A stretch of 24,637 bases of DNA from RGIG3009 sp045648765. Its GTDB lineage: Bacteria > Bacillota > Clostridia > Oscillospirales > Acutalibacteraceae. The translations under genes and the position numbers were made by a program. Position 1 is the stretch's first letter; every line of letters begins with the position of its first letter. The DNA lies in contig JAZROQ010000065.1 in the NCBI GenBank assembly GCA_045648765.1, positions 1-24,637 on the forward strand, read 5' to 3'. The notes under the pieces were generated by a model. It was not told the origin of the DNA, searched no databases, and saw only the letters and a list, made by a program, of their open reading frames with translations. Shown here piece by piece: positions 13,250 through 21,400 of the stretch.

Positions 13250-13943
13250 TGCTGTCGGCGAAACAGACCGTTTTGTCACCGCGCTGACGCGCCAAAACGG
13301 TGTTGTTCAAGCCTCGGTACGAGGGGCGCGCAACATCAAAAACCGTAACAGCGCGGCAACGCAACTGCTTTGTTATTCCCGCCTTTCGCTTTATAAGGGG
13401 CGGGAAAAATACATAGTCGACGATTCCGAACCTTTGCAAGTTTTTTTTGAAGTGCGCAACCAACTCGATAAACTCGCTTTGGCGCAATATTTTTGCGAAC
13501 TGGCGGGTGTTTTGGCCCCCCGTGAAGAAGAAGCTGAGCCAGAACTTCGATTACTGCTGAACGCTTTGCATTATTTAGCAGAAGGCACACGCCCATTGTG
13601 GCTGATCAAAGCGGTGGTGGAACTGCGCCTTTTGTGTCGTGCAGGGTATATGCCCTCTTTGGAAAAATGCAGCGGCTGCGGCAATGCCGAAGGCAACCGT
13701 TTTTCGCCTGTCAAAGGTGTTCTTTTGTGCGAAAATTGCGGTGACGAAACGCAAACCGTACCGCTCAACGTTAACACACTTGCCGCGCTACGGCATATCG
13801 TATATGCGCCGTTCGAAAAATGTTTTGCCTTTTCGTTGCCCGATGCCGAGGGCAAAGCCTTGGGCACGGTATCCGAAAAATTTTTACTCGCGCAACTCAA
13901 CCGCGGATTTAACACATTGGATTTTTATAATAGTTTGGTGTAA
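13209..13943 (+). CDS. recO: DNA repair protein RecO
   Basis: A 244-residue RecO, which with RecR and RecF loads RecA onto SSB-coated single-stranded DNA in recombinational repair. The N-terminal OB-fold begins KLTTDALIIRENNAVGETDR with the basic VRGARNIKNRNSAA segment typical of the family. A zinc-finger-like set, C154-x2-C157 and C174-x2-C177, is present in the C-terminal domain. ATG 13209 is chosen for the AAAGGAGGGG just upstream, within the yqzL-like gene, which overlaps it by 41 nt. mutS2 begins 2 nt after its stop. Confidence 0.95.
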   Translation: MKLTTDALIIRENNAVGETDRFVTALTRQNGVVQASVRGARNIKNRNSAATQLLCYSRLSLYKGREKYIVDDSEPLQVFFEVRNQLDKLALAQYFCELAGVLAPREEEAEPELRLLLNALHYLAEGTRPLWLIKAVVELRLLCRAGYMPSLEKCSGCGNAEGNRFSPVKGVLLCENCGDETQTVPLNVNTLAALRHIVYAPFEKCFAFSLPDAEGKALGTVSEKFLLAQLNRGFNTLDFYNSLV

Positions 13944-13945
13944 AT

Positions 13946-16321
13946 ATGAACAAGCATTACAAAGCATTAGAATTGGATAAAGTGTTGGACCTGCTCGCCT
14001 CGCACACCACGTGTGATGATGCGGCAGATTTGGCGCGCGAACTCAAACCTTCTTTGTACGTCGAACAAGTACGCGGTTTGCTTTCGCAAACGGACGCGGC
14101 ATTTTGTCTTATGGCAAAATTCGGCGCCCCCAACTTTGGTGCGCTCAAAAATGTTTCGGGCGCGTTGCGCCGTGCCGCGGCCGGTGCTTCGCTTAGCCCT
14201 GCAGAACTGTTGCGCATTGCGGGCACGCTGCGCAGTGTTCGCACGGTGTCGGAATGGCGCCGCCATTGCGAGGGCATGACAACGTGCCTCGACGAACAAT
14301 TTGAACTGCTTTCTCCCAACCATTATCTGGAAGAAAAAATCACCACCATCTTGATTTCGGAAGAAGAAATCAGCGATAACGCCTCCATGGAACTGGCGCA
14401 AATCCGCCGCAAAATGAAAGCGGCATCTGCCCGTGTGCGCGAACAACTCGATAAACTCATTCGTTCCGCCACCGCACAAAAAGCGTTGCAAGAACCCATT
14501 GTCACGTTGCGCAACGGTCGCTTTGTGGTGCCGGTTCGTGCCGAGCACCGCGCCGAAATCCACGGCTTGGTACACGACACCTCGGCATCGGGCGCTACCG
14601 TGTTTGTGGAACCCATGGGCGTGGTCGAAGCTAACAACGAACTTAAAGTATTGCAGTCGCGCGAAGCGGCGGAAATCGAACGTATTTTGCAAGAACTTTC
14701 TGCCGAAGTCGGCACGTTTGCCGATGCCATCATTGCCGACTATACCGTGCTTGTCGAACTCAATCTCATTTTTGCCAAAGCACGCCTTGCCTATGCCATG
14801 AAAGCCGCGTTACCCACCGTCACCGATAACGGCTATACGTGTTTGCGCCGTGCGCGCCATCCGCTGATTGATGCGCAAAAGGTGGTGCCGATCGACGTAG
14901 AACTTGGCGGTGCGTTTGATACGTTGGTGGTAACAGGCCCCAACACGGGCGGCAAAACCGTCATGCTCAAAACCATTGGTTTGTTGACACTCATGGCAAT
15001 GTGTGGTTTGCTCATTCCCACCGCTTCGGAAAGTACCATTTCCGTTTTTCGCACGGTGCTTGTTGATATTGGTGACGAGCAATCGATTGAACAATCGTTG
15101 TCCACTTTCTCGGCACATATGACAAACCTTATTCGTATTGTCGAACAAGCCGATACCCATAGTTTGATTTTGCTTGACGAACTTGGTGCCGGTACCGACC
15201 CTGTGGAAGGCGCGGCACTCGCTACTGCTTTGCTCGAACATCTGCGCCAAAAGGGCGCGCGTATTGCTGCCACCACACACTATGCCGAACTCAAATCCTA
15301 TGCCCTGCGCACCGAAGGGGTGGAAAACGGCAGTTGCGAATTTGATGTGCAGTCACTGCGCCCGACCTACCGTTTGTTGGTGGGGGTGCCCGGTCGCTCC
15401 AATGCCTTTGCCATTTCGGAACGTTTGGGCATGGATGCCGCGGTGGTACAACGTGCGCGCGATTTGGTTTCGGGTGACGACAGACGGTTAGAAGACGTGG
15501 TCGTCAGTTTGGAAGAAAAACGCAAAGCATTGGAAACAGAGTTGGCGCAAGCCCAAAACGCCAAAGAGGCGGCACAAACCGCGCAACGTGAAATGCAAAT
15601 GCAACTTGACCAGATGCATAAAAAGCAAGAAACCGAATGGGAAACAGCTCGCCAAAAAGCGCGGCAACTGGTAGAACGCGCACGGTTGGATGCCGAACAG
15701 CTCATGTCGGAACTCGATGAATTGCGCAAACAAAAAAACAACGCCGATTTTGCCACCAAAGCGGCAGCGGCTCGTTCGGGACTACGCCGTCGGTTAAACG
15801 ATATGGAAGACCAAATCGATCCGGTTGTCGGCGGTAGCGAACAAGAGTATGAGCTGCCTCGTCCGCTCATGGTGGGGGATAGCGTGTTGCTACCCGATAT
15901 TCCCGTACCTGCCACGGTGCTATCGGTTGCCGATTCGGCGGGAATGGTGGAAGTGCAAGCGGGCGCTATCCGCACGCGTGTACCGCAAAAAAGTTTGCGT
16001 TTAGCCCCCAAAGCGGCAAAACCACGCAAACCAAAACCCGCCCATAACACCGAAATTTCCCGCGCCACACGCGATGCGCGCACCGAACTGGATATTCGCG
16101 GTCTCACGGGTGAAGAAGCGTGTTTGGAACTCGACCGCTTTTTGGATAATGCGCGACTGGCGGGACTTTCACGGCTCACGGTCATTCACGGTAAAGGCAC
16201 GGGCGCTCTGCGCGCAGCAGTGCACCAATACTTAAAACAATGTTCCTCGGTACAATCGTTCCGCTTAGGGTTATACGGCGAAGGCGAAACAGGTGTCACC
16301 GTGGTGGAAATGAAAGGATAA
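13946..16321 (+). CDS. mutS2: Endonuclease MutS2
   Basis: A 791-residue MutS2. The core and lever region (1-300) lacks the MutS1 mismatch-recognition domain. The ATPase has Walker A GPNTGGKT (331-338), Walker B LILLDELGAGTDP (407-419) and a signature region rich in S-x-FSAHM (about 386-392). A long coiled coil spans about 505-605 (ALETELAQAQNAKEAAQTAQ onwards). The C-terminal Smr nuclease domain starts at LDIRG (715-719) and has HGKGTG (748-753). MutS2 acts on branched DNA and, in Bacillus, on collided ribosomes; it does not repair mismatches. The ribosome-binding site is weak, and the gene lies 2 nt after recO, suggesting translational coupling. Confidence 0.97.
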   Translation: MNKHYKALELDKVLDLLASHTTCDDAADLARELKPSLYVEQVRGLLSQTDAAFCLMAKFGAPNFGALKNVSGALRRAAAGASLSPAELLRIAGTLRSVRTVSEWRRHCEGMTTCLDEQFELLSPNHYLEEKITTILISEEEISDNASMELAQIRRKMKAASARVREQLDKLIRSATAQKALQEPIVTLRNGRFVVPVRAEHRAEIHGLVHDTSASGATVFVEPMGVVEANNELKVLQSREAAEIERILQELSAEVGTFADAIIADYTVLVELNLIFAKARLAYAMKAALPTVTDNGYTCLRRARHPLIDAQKVVPIDVELGGAFDTLVVTGPNTGGKTVMLKTIGLLTLMAMCGLLIPTASESTISVFRTVLVDIGDEQSIEQSLSTFSAHMTNLIRIVEQADTHSLILLDELGAGTDPVEGAALATALLEHLRQKGARIAATTHYAELKSYALRTEGVENGSCEFDVQSLRPTYRLLVGVPGRSNAFAISERLGMDAAVVQRARDLVSGDDRRLEDVVVSLEEKRKALETELAQAQNAKEAAQTAQREMQMQLDQMHKKQETEWETARQKARQLVERARLDAEQLMSELDELRKQKNNADFATKAAAARSGLRRRLNDMEDQIDPVVGGSEQEYELPRPLMVGDSVLLPDIPVPATVLSVADSAGMVEVQAGAIRTRVPQKSLRLAPKAAKPRKPKPAHNTEISRATRDARTELDIRGLTGEEACLELDRFLDNARLAGLSRLTVIHGKGTGALRAAVHQYLKQCSSVQSFRLGLYGEGETGVTVVEMKG

Positions 16322-16328
16322 ACAGTGT

Positions 16329-17030
16329 ATGTTACGCATGGTATTTTGCGATGTTGACGGCACGTTGCTGCCAAAAGGGGAAACCACGGTTTCTCCCACG
16401 GTAATCGAAACGTTGCGCCGCCTGACAGACAAAGGCATTATGGTGGTGCTGGCAAGCGGTCGCCCATATATCCAACTCAAATCTTTGTTTTTACCTCTTG
16501 TCAACCGCTTGGTGTTTTTGTGCTTGGATGGGGCAGTGGTGTTTCACAAAGATTGCGTGTTATACAAAAAACCGCTGTGCCGCAAACGCTCACTGGCGTT
16601 TTTGGAAAACGGAATCCCCGCTGTCGTGCATGGTCGCGAAAAACAATATGGTGTCAACGGCGCACAAAAAGCGGGCAAACCTTTGTTTTCCCCGCGTGAG
16701 ATTGGCGAATATTTTTATAAAATCGAAGTGTTGACCGACGAAAAGCTTGCCCCTCAACCGTGGTACCGTGTAGCACATACCGAACCGGGGCTTACCGAAA
16801 TTGTCGCCCCTCTGGCAGATAAAGGCAACGCCGCCGAAACCATTATGCAAAAATTCGGCGTCACACCCGAACAAGCCATTGCCTTTGGTGACGGCGAAAA
16901 CGACACAGCACTATTAGCCGCCGTGGGACACCCCTACCGCATGGAGGGTTCGCCCGCATCGGTTTGTCCCCACGCCGTGGTCATAAACGATGTCATCGCC
17001 GTTCTCAAAGAACAATTTCATCTAAACTAA
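16329..17030 (+). CDS. Cof-type HAD-superfamily phosphatase
   Basis: A 233-residue haloacid-dehalogenase phosphatase of the Cof/IIB group. Motif I is F6-C-D8-V-D10-G-T-L, motif II is VVLASGRPY (about 39-47) and motif IV is IAFGDGENDTALLAAVG near residue 190. The aspartates D8 and D10 are the nucleophile and the acid/base. The cap region (about 80-160) is shorter than in most 260-280 residue Cof proteins. Such enzymes dephosphorylate sugar phosphates, cofactors or nucleotides, and the substrate cannot be read from sequence. It follows mutS2 by 7 nt and is the last gene of the run, ending at a strong terminator. Confidence 0.88.
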   Translation: MLRMVFCDVDGTLLPKGETTVSPTVIETLRRLTDKGIMVVLASGRPYIQLKSLFLPLVNRLVFLCLDGAVVFHKDCVLYKKPLCRKRSLAFLENGIPAVVHGREKQYGVNGAQKAGKPLFSPREIGEYFYKIEVLTDEKLAPQPWYRVAHTEPGLTEIVAPLADKGNAAETIMQKFGVTPEQAIAFGDGENDTALLAAVGHPYRMEGSPASVCPHAVVINDVIAVLKEQFHLN

Positions 17031-17064
17031 AAAAGGGAGCACGAAAATTCGTGCTCCCTTTTAA
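17031..17064. terminator. Bidirectional intrinsic terminator between the HAD gene and the MATE gene
   Basis: A perfect 9-bp stem GGGAGCACG / CGTGCTCCC (17035-17043 with 17050-17058), flanked by A-runs on the left and T-runs on the right. It can serve both convergent transcripts. Confidence 0.9.
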
Positions 17065-17072
17065 CTTTATAA

Positions 17073-18392
17073 TTAACCCAAAAGATGTATCTTTTCTTTT
17101 TTTAGCAGATATGTAAATGCGCCAAAAGAAACGATGCTATCAAAGGCGTTGCCTATACCGAAAAGTAAAGCAATGGTGACAAGTGATGGAGTCCATATAC
17201 CGGTTAAATATAAAACAAATGCGATTCCGTAATAAATCGTATTGGTTACCACTGATTCAAAAAGCATGTAATTGGTTTTACCAAGTCCGTAAAAAATAGA
17301 GTCAAATACGTTTTGAAACGCATACAGCACATAAAAGCCGACAAGTAAAAGTACAAGATGGAATAATTTGTTCACATTGGTAAACTGTAAAACAATTGCC
17401 ATAAAAGGTTTCCAAAGCGGAATGCTGATAAACCAAAGCACAGAGATAATCGCAGTAATTCCCAAATATCCAAGGCAGTTTTTACGGATATTATCTTTGC
17501 TGGTGGCGGTTTCTTGTTTTATGAGCTCTCCGAGTTGCAGAATGGGTAAAAGCAGCCACCCCCAAATGAAGTTGTTAGCCACCCAATAGGTACCTTGTTC
17601 ACCCACAACGTTGACCATTCGAGAAATCATAACCATATACGCCACATTGCGAACGAGCGATTCAACACCCGAAATACTACCAATTTTAATAAATTCTTTG
17701 GTCCAGGAAAAACTCAAAATTGCTTTTTCAAAGATGTCAACCTTTTCTTTCGAAAGAAGTAAAAGTGATAGGCAGAGCAAAATGGTGTTAACAAGAATAT
17801 TGGAATACCCAATGCCGTTTACACCAAGGTTTAGGGATATGGGCAACGGTGATACAAGGAACGTATCGCAAACTAAGCTGAGTATAAGTCTTGCAACCGT
17901 TAAAATATAAAGATATTTACTTTTGTTTATAGTTACAAGTGCAACAAGCGTGAATTGTGTAAGTACTAAAAATATGTTTGCCACACTTTCAATGCGGATA
18001 TACGCAGCCGAAGCATTAATAATGCTTGCATCGGTTGCCATTAGCGATAAAAGCGGTTTTGCAAAGCAGATGATGACAGCTGATAAAATAAGGTAGATGC
18101 CGAGTGCCATTAACATTCCTGTTCTCACTCGGTTAGCGAACTCTTTTTTATCAGTCACCACTTTGCCAATGAAATAAAACAACGGCAAAATAATTGACTC
18201 GTTTATGATTTCATAAAGAAGGTTTACCCAAGACAATTGACCGGCGATTGAAAACGAATATTCTCCGGGGAGTGAGCCAAGGAAAAACACACGCGCAGTT
18301 GTGTATACAGCGGGTGCAAGTCCTAAAAAGAGAAGCGCGAAATAGAGTTTGTAATTGATGTTGCGAAGCGACAGTTTAAGTTTGGAAAACAT
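17073..18392 (-). CDS. MATE-family multidrug efflux transporter
   Basis: A 439-residue polytopic membrane protein with about twelve hydrophobic segments. ATG 18392 is chosen because AAAGGGG lies 8 nt upstream; an in-frame extension to 18431 has no ribosome-binding site. The two-fold internal layout and an N-terminal half reading VNLLYEIINESIILPLFYFI fit the MATE (NorM/DinF) superfamily of Na+- or H+-driven exporters. The C-terminal half repeats this layout (GSISGVESLVRNVAYMVMIS). The closest branch is likely the clostridial MATE group rather than classical NorM. Base composition is visibly AT-richer than the neighbours: hand counts of three 60-base lines gave 18, 26 and 28 G+C, against 37 in a mutS2 line. 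That suggests separate ancestry. Expression appears to be controlled by a long attenuator-like leader. The substrate is unknown. Confidence 0.85.
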   Translation of the reverse strand: MFSKLKLSLRNINYKLYFALLFLGLAPAVYTTARVFFLGSLPGEYSFSIAGQLSWVNLLYEIINESIILPLFYFIGKVVTDKKEFANRVRTGMLMALGIYLILSAVIICFAKPLLSLMATDASIINASAAYIRIESVANIFLVLTQFTLVALVTINKSKYLYILTVARLILSLVCDTFLVSPLPISLNLGVNGIGYSNILVNTILLCLSLLLLSKEKVDIFEKAILSFSWTKEFIKIGSISGVESLVRNVAYMVMISRMVNVVGEQGTYWVANNFIWGWLLLPILQLGELIKQETATSKDNIRKNCLGYLGITAIISVLWFISIPLWKPFMAIVLQFTNVNKLFHLVLLLVGFYVLYAFQNVFDSIFYGLGKTNYMLFESVVTNTIYYGIAFVLYLTGIWTPSLVTIALLFGIGNAFDSIVSFGAFTYLLKKEKIHLLG

Positions 18393-18420
18393 GGTGTTAA
18401 CCCCTTTACTCAATATTAGT

Positions 18421-18600
18421 AAAAAGGACAAAAGAAAAGCATCTGCGCGTCAATCGCAGATGCCGAATAAAGCGACAACTATCCCGTTGTTTAACGAGTC
18501 TGCGACCATAAGTGCATTGTGCCGGAAGTTACCACAAGTCTGTCAGGTTTGCGGTAAGTATCCCGGTTGCAAAGCAACCGCCTAAAGTCACTATTTACTT
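18421..18600 (-). promoter_or_regulatory. Attenuator-like structured leader of the MATE gene
   Basis: The predicted transcript (start near 18600) folds into CGGUUGC-uuu-GCAACCG (18580-18564) and a 9-bp hairpin UUACCGCAA / UUGUGGUAA (18557-18549 with 18537-18529). A variable region follows with alternative stems (CGUU/AACG or ACAAC/GUUGU). The last element is an intrinsic terminator GCATCTGCG / CGCAGATGC (18463-18455 with 18447-18439), with T4-C-T4 after it. UCGCAGA at 18505-18499 is perfectly complementary to UCUGCGA (18460-18454) in the terminator's 5' arm, so a mutually exclusive antiterminator can form. No known riboswitch class was recognised. Confidence 0.65.
18450..18509 (-). CDS. Possible 19-residue leader peptide in the MATE attenuator
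   Basis: A short frame MVADSLNNGIVVALFGICD starts at ATG 18509 and ends with TGA in the loop of the terminator hairpin. The start lies over the antiterminator segment and the frame covers the alternative stems, an arrangement expected for ribosome-controlled attenuation. There is no good Shine-Dalgarno before the ATG. The frame stays open upstream for about 11 more codons without another ATG. An alternative 8-codon frame begins at ATG 18517. Translation is therefore unproven. Confidence 0.25.
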   Translation of the reverse strand: MVADSLNNGIVVALFGICD

Positions 18601-18606
18601 GTGCTT

Positions 18607-18635
18607 ATTATATCAACATATAAAAAGAAAGTCAA
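18607..18635 (-). promoter_or_regulatory. Strong sigma-A promoter for the MATE leader
   Basis: On the minus strand TTGACT (18635-18630), a 17-nt spacer and TATAAT (18612-18607). It lies immediately after the stop of the YgjV-like gene, so the MATE transcript has about 208 nt of leader. Confidence 0.8.
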
Positions 18636-18654
18636 TGATTAAAACAATCTACGT

Positions 18655-19191
18655 TTACGCCCTTTTTCTGCGAGGCAAAAAGTCGTATCGAAAAATGCTG
18701 ATCAGCACCGAAAGCAAATTGGCACTGTCGTTTAAAACGCTTGTCAACGAACCCACGTAGATACCGTAGCAAATCCAACAAGTACTGCTGACACACAAAA
18801 TCAGCCGCATTTTTGTTACGTTGGTAGTACCGTAGGCAATGGTAGATAATACCTTTGCAAAAATCACCAACAAACTGATGTATCCGTCCCACGTTGCAAA
18901 ACCAACCGCCGCCAGTATCACGGCAAAAATAAGGCGTGTGATTTTTAGCATTTTTTGATTATCTTTTTTGCCAAAGTAGGCAAATAACAAATTGCGGAAA
19001 ATGCCGACCAAATTCAAAATACCGCCCGTTGTCCCGCCGAGCAAAAGATACTGTATACCAAAAAAGCCTTCTTCTGCCATTTTAAGACACACCACTTGAA
19101 GGTGCTTGTTACATTGCAACGCCAAAAACCCTGCTAATATCCCCAAAATCCCAAAAAGTTGGATTAAAAATTCAAACCCGATGCCGCCCAT
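18655..19191 (-). CDS. YgjV-like inner membrane protein
   Basis: A 178-residue membrane protein with six or so hydrophobic segments, starting at ATG 19191 behind a strong AGGAGGAACCT. The order of features fits the YgjV (Imp-YgjV) family: a first helix LFGILGILAGFLALQCNKHL, then MAEEGFFGIQYLLLGGTTGG, then NLVGIFRNLLFAYF. A later GSLTSVLNDSANLLSVLISI also fits. The family's biochemical role is unknown. It is divergent from the DeoR regulator across a 136-base region containing a 14-bp palindrome. It is followed directly by the MATE promoter, so both membrane proteins could be part of one functional group, but this is not shown by sequence. Confidence 0.8.
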   Translation of the reverse strand: MGGIGFEFLIQLFGILGILAGFLALQCNKHLQVVCLKMAEEGFFGIQYLLLGGTTGGILNLVGIFRNLLFAYFGKKDNQKMLKITRLIFAVILAAVGFATWDGYISLLVIFAKVLSTIAYGTTNVTKMRLILCVSSTCWICYGIYVGSLTSVLNDSANLLSVLISIFRYDFLPRRKRA

Positions 19192-19216
19192 AGGTTCCTC
19201 CTGATAAGATTACTGT

Positions 19217-19245
19217 TTGACAGATGGTAACTTATTTGCTATAAT
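19217..19245 (+). promoter_or_regulatory. Perfect consensus sigma-A promoter for the DeoR regulator
   Basis: TTGACA (19217-19222), a 17-nt spacer and TATAAT (19240-19245), an exact consensus match. The -10 lies inside the palindrome GCTATAATTATAGC, which also supplies a TATAAT on the minus strand (19249-19244) for the YgjV-like gene. No good minus-strand -35 is visible. Confidence 0.8.
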
Positions 19246-19251
19246 TATAGC
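19238..19251. promoter_or_regulatory. 14-bp perfect palindrome over the -10 elements, candidate operator
   Basis: GCTATAATTATAGC is self-complementary and covers the -10 of the DeoR promoter. A repressor bound here would block both divergent directions. It may instead be a by-product of two back-to-back -10 boxes. Confidence 0.3.
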
Positions 19252-19275
19252 GCACAAAAAATCAAACACAATACT

Positions 19276-19300
19276 TGTTCGCCAAATAGAAAAACGAACA
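19276..19300. repeat. Inverted repeat TGTTCG/CGAACA in the DeoR leader, candidate operator
   Basis: TGTTCG (19276-19281) and CGAACA (19295-19300) are separated by 13 bases. The unit is flanked by a direct repeat AATCAAACA (19260-19268 and 19303-19311). DeoR-family regulators bind repeated short motifs near their own promoters, so autoregulation is plausible but not shown. Confidence 0.35.
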
Positions 19301-19327
19301 TTTAATCAAACATTTTGGAGAACGAAT

Positions 19328-20026
19328 ATGGCACTCAATGAACGACAAAAAGAAATAGTAAGGCTGCTGGAAGAAAATAACCAAGTAAAAGTGTCAAAAC
19401 TTGCCCAAACGTTGTACGCCAGTGAAATGACGATACGGCGCGACCTTGAATTTTTGGAAAACGAAGGTTTTTTGGTGCGCTGTCACGGTGGGGCGTTGCC
19501 GCTGGGAAACCATTTGCTGTTTCCCATTAAATATCGAATGCTCATAAGCGATAAAGAAAAAAAAGCGATTGCCCTTTCGGCCAAAAAATATTTGCGGGAC
19601 GACATTACCATATTTTTTAACAGTTCTTCCAGTTGCGCATATTTGATTCCCTACTTAAAGGACTATAAAAACATACGAGTAGTTACCAACTCCTTGTATC
19701 TCACCACACTCCTTAAACCGCTGAACGTTCCTTGCACGGTCACGGGCGGCGATTATATTCGTCGCGAAAACTGTCTTTGCGGCAGCGTAACCGAAGAATT
19801 TTTGCGCGGTATTCGTCCGGACGTTTCTTTTCTTTCGTGCGAAGGTCTTTCCGAAAATCACGAAATCACAGAAAGCCAAGAATCCATGGCACAAATTGCC
19901 AAAATTGCGGTTAAAAACTCCAAACTTTGCGTAATGCTTATGGATAGCACAAAAATCGGCAACGCATACACGCATGTTGTTTGCAACAGCGACGAATGTG
20001 AAAACGTAGTGGTTGTTACAGATTAA
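19328..20026 (+). CDS. DeoR/GlpR-family transcriptional regulator
   Basis: A 232-residue regulator. The N-terminal helix-turn-helix (residues about 3-57) contains ERQKEIVRLLEENNQVKVSK, and then MTIRRDLEFLENEGFLVRCHGGAL, the DeoR-family signature. The C-terminal sensor domain (about 75-230) has IFFNSSSSCAYL, VVTNSLYLTTLL, VTGGDYIRRENCLCGS and LMDSTKIG, as in DeoR proteins that bind sugar phosphates. ATG 19328 follows TTTGGAGAACGAAT; the open frame upstream crosses the promoter. The neighbours are a divergent YgjV-like gene and a convergent galK. The regulated genes may therefore be either itself and the YgjV-like gene or a sugar pathway elsewhere. Confidence 0.9.
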   Translation: MALNERQKEIVRLLEENNQVKVSKLAQTLYASEMTIRRDLEFLENEGFLVRCHGGALPLGNHLLFPIKYRMLISDKEKKAIALSAKKYLRDDITIFFNSSSSCAYLIPYLKDYKNIRVVTNSLYLTTLLKPLNVPCTVTGGDYIRRENCLCGSVTEEFLRGIRPDVSFLSCEGLSENHEITESQESMAQIAKIAVKNSKLCVMLMDSTKIGNAYTHVVCNSDECENVVVVTD

Positions 20027-20035
20027 GTACTTGTT

Positions 20036-20076
20036 AAAAAAAGAGACACCGTCAAAACGACGATGTCTCTTTTTTG
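20036..20076. terminator. Bidirectional intrinsic terminator between the DeoR gene and galK
   Basis: AGAGACA/TGTCTCT (20042-20048 with 20064-20070) continues past one mismatch into CGTC/GACG with a short A-rich loop. An A-run lies on the left and a T-run on the right. Confidence 0.9.
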
Positions 20077-20083
20077 GTTATTT

Positions 20084-21370
20084 TTATTCTGCGGTCAAAC
20101 ACACGCTGCCACACGGACGAATGGATAACACGTGACAACTGTCTTTGCCAAACACGGTTTCCATGGTTTTGGTGAAATCTTCCACCAATTCCTCGGGCAC
20201 AAAGTTTTGCGTGGTACCGCCAAACCCGCCACCGTGAACGCGAAAAGCGCCTTTGCCGCCCAACACCTTTTGTGCGAGTGCCAAAGCCAGCGCCATTTCT
20301 TGGGTTTTGGTGGAACCGGCGGGGTAAATGTTTTGCAAATATTCAAACGACGAATGTCCCGACTCTGTCACCAATTGCTTAAACGCTTCAAAATCGTTGT
20401 TTTGTAAAGCTGCCACTTGTTTTTCCACACGCTCGTTATCCGCAAAAAAATGCAACGCGCGTAACACAGCACGGTCACCGTATTGTTCGCGCAAAGCGGG
20501 GATAGCGGGTAACAAAGCCGCATAATCGGTTTGTCGCAAATACGAAACACCCAAAGCGCTTGAAATTTCTTTCATTTCGGTGGTGATGGCGGCATATTCG
20601 TGTGTGAGATTCGCGTGGTTACCGCCCACGTCGATAATGCACAAACGGTGTCCCGCTGCCGTAAAATCAAAATCAATTTTTTGAATAATGGGGGAGGCGG
20701 TATTCTCAAAATCAATCGTGATAATCCCGCCGACCGAAGAAGCCATTTGGTCCATCAATCCACTCGGCTTGCCAAAATGCTCGTTTTCGGCATACTGTGC
20801 AATTTTGGCAATGCTCACCGCATCGACCACGCCTTTATTGTATGTGTGGTTAAGGATGGTGCCGATAAGCACCTCAAACGCCGCCGAGGAAGAAAGCCCC
20901 GAGCCTTTGAGAACGTCGGAAGTCATGTACGCCTTAAACCCGCCGATCCCATATCCGTTTTTGGCAAACCCATCTGCCACCCCGCGGATCAACGCCGCCG
21001 ATGTGTTGTGTTCGTTCGGGTTTACCGAAAGGTCGGTAAGGGCTATCGCGTCTTGGGGATATCCCTCGGATTTAACGGTGATGACATCATCGTTGGTTGC
21101 GGTAACCACTGCAATAACGTCCAAATTCACACTCGCGGCAAGAACTTTTCCGTGGTTGTGGTCGGTGTGGTTGCCACCGATTTCAGTACGCCCCGGCGCC
21201 GAAAACAAAGAAACATTGTCGCATTGACCGTACAAGTCTATAAAACAATTCACCGCTTTTTCATAACGGGCGCGTTGGGTTTTCACTGCCGATTTGCCAT
21301 ACAATTTAGCAAAGTAAGTATCAAATTTTCCGTTTTGTATTTCTGCCAACAGCGTATGCGAACTGCTCAT
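20084..21370 (-). CDS. galK: Galactokinase
   Basis: A 428-residue GHMP-family sugar kinase. ATG 21370 is preferred over ATG 21376 because GGAGGA ends 6 nt before it, whereas it touches the first ATG. The galactokinase signature is present in variant form: APGRTEIGGNHTDHNHG at 58-74, where many galactokinases have GRVNLIGEHTDYN. The ATP-binding motif is LKGSGLSSSAAFE (154-166), with GLMDQMAS carrying the likely catalytic D207, and a C-terminal VHGGGFGGT motif. It phosphorylates galactose to galactose-1-phosphate, the entry to the Leloir pathway. galT and galE are not in the window. It is divergent from an AraC-type activator, its most likely regulator. Confidence 0.9.
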   Translation of the reverse strand: MSSSHTLLAEIQNGKFDTYFAKLYGKSAVKTQRARYEKAVNCFIDLYGQCDNVSLFSAPGRTEIGGNHTDHNHGKVLAASVNLDVIAVVTATNDDVITVKSEGYPQDAIALTDLSVNPNEHNTSAALIRGVADGFAKNGYGIGGFKAYMTSDVLKGSGLSSSAAFEVLIGTILNHTYNKGVVDAVSIAKIAQYAENEHFGKPSGLMDQMASSVGGIITIDFENTASPIIQKIDFDFTAAGHRLCIIDVGGNHANLTHEYAAITTEMKEISSALGVSYLRQTDYAALLPAIPALREQYGDRAVLRALHFFADNERVEKQVAALQNNDFEAFKQLVTESGHSSFEYLQNIYPAGSTKTQEMALALALAQKVLGGKGAFRVHGGGFGGTTQNFVPEELVEDFTKTMETVFGKDSCHVLSIRPCGSVCLTAE

Positions 21371-21400
21371 GGTCATTCCTCCGTTTCTTTCTTACGAATT

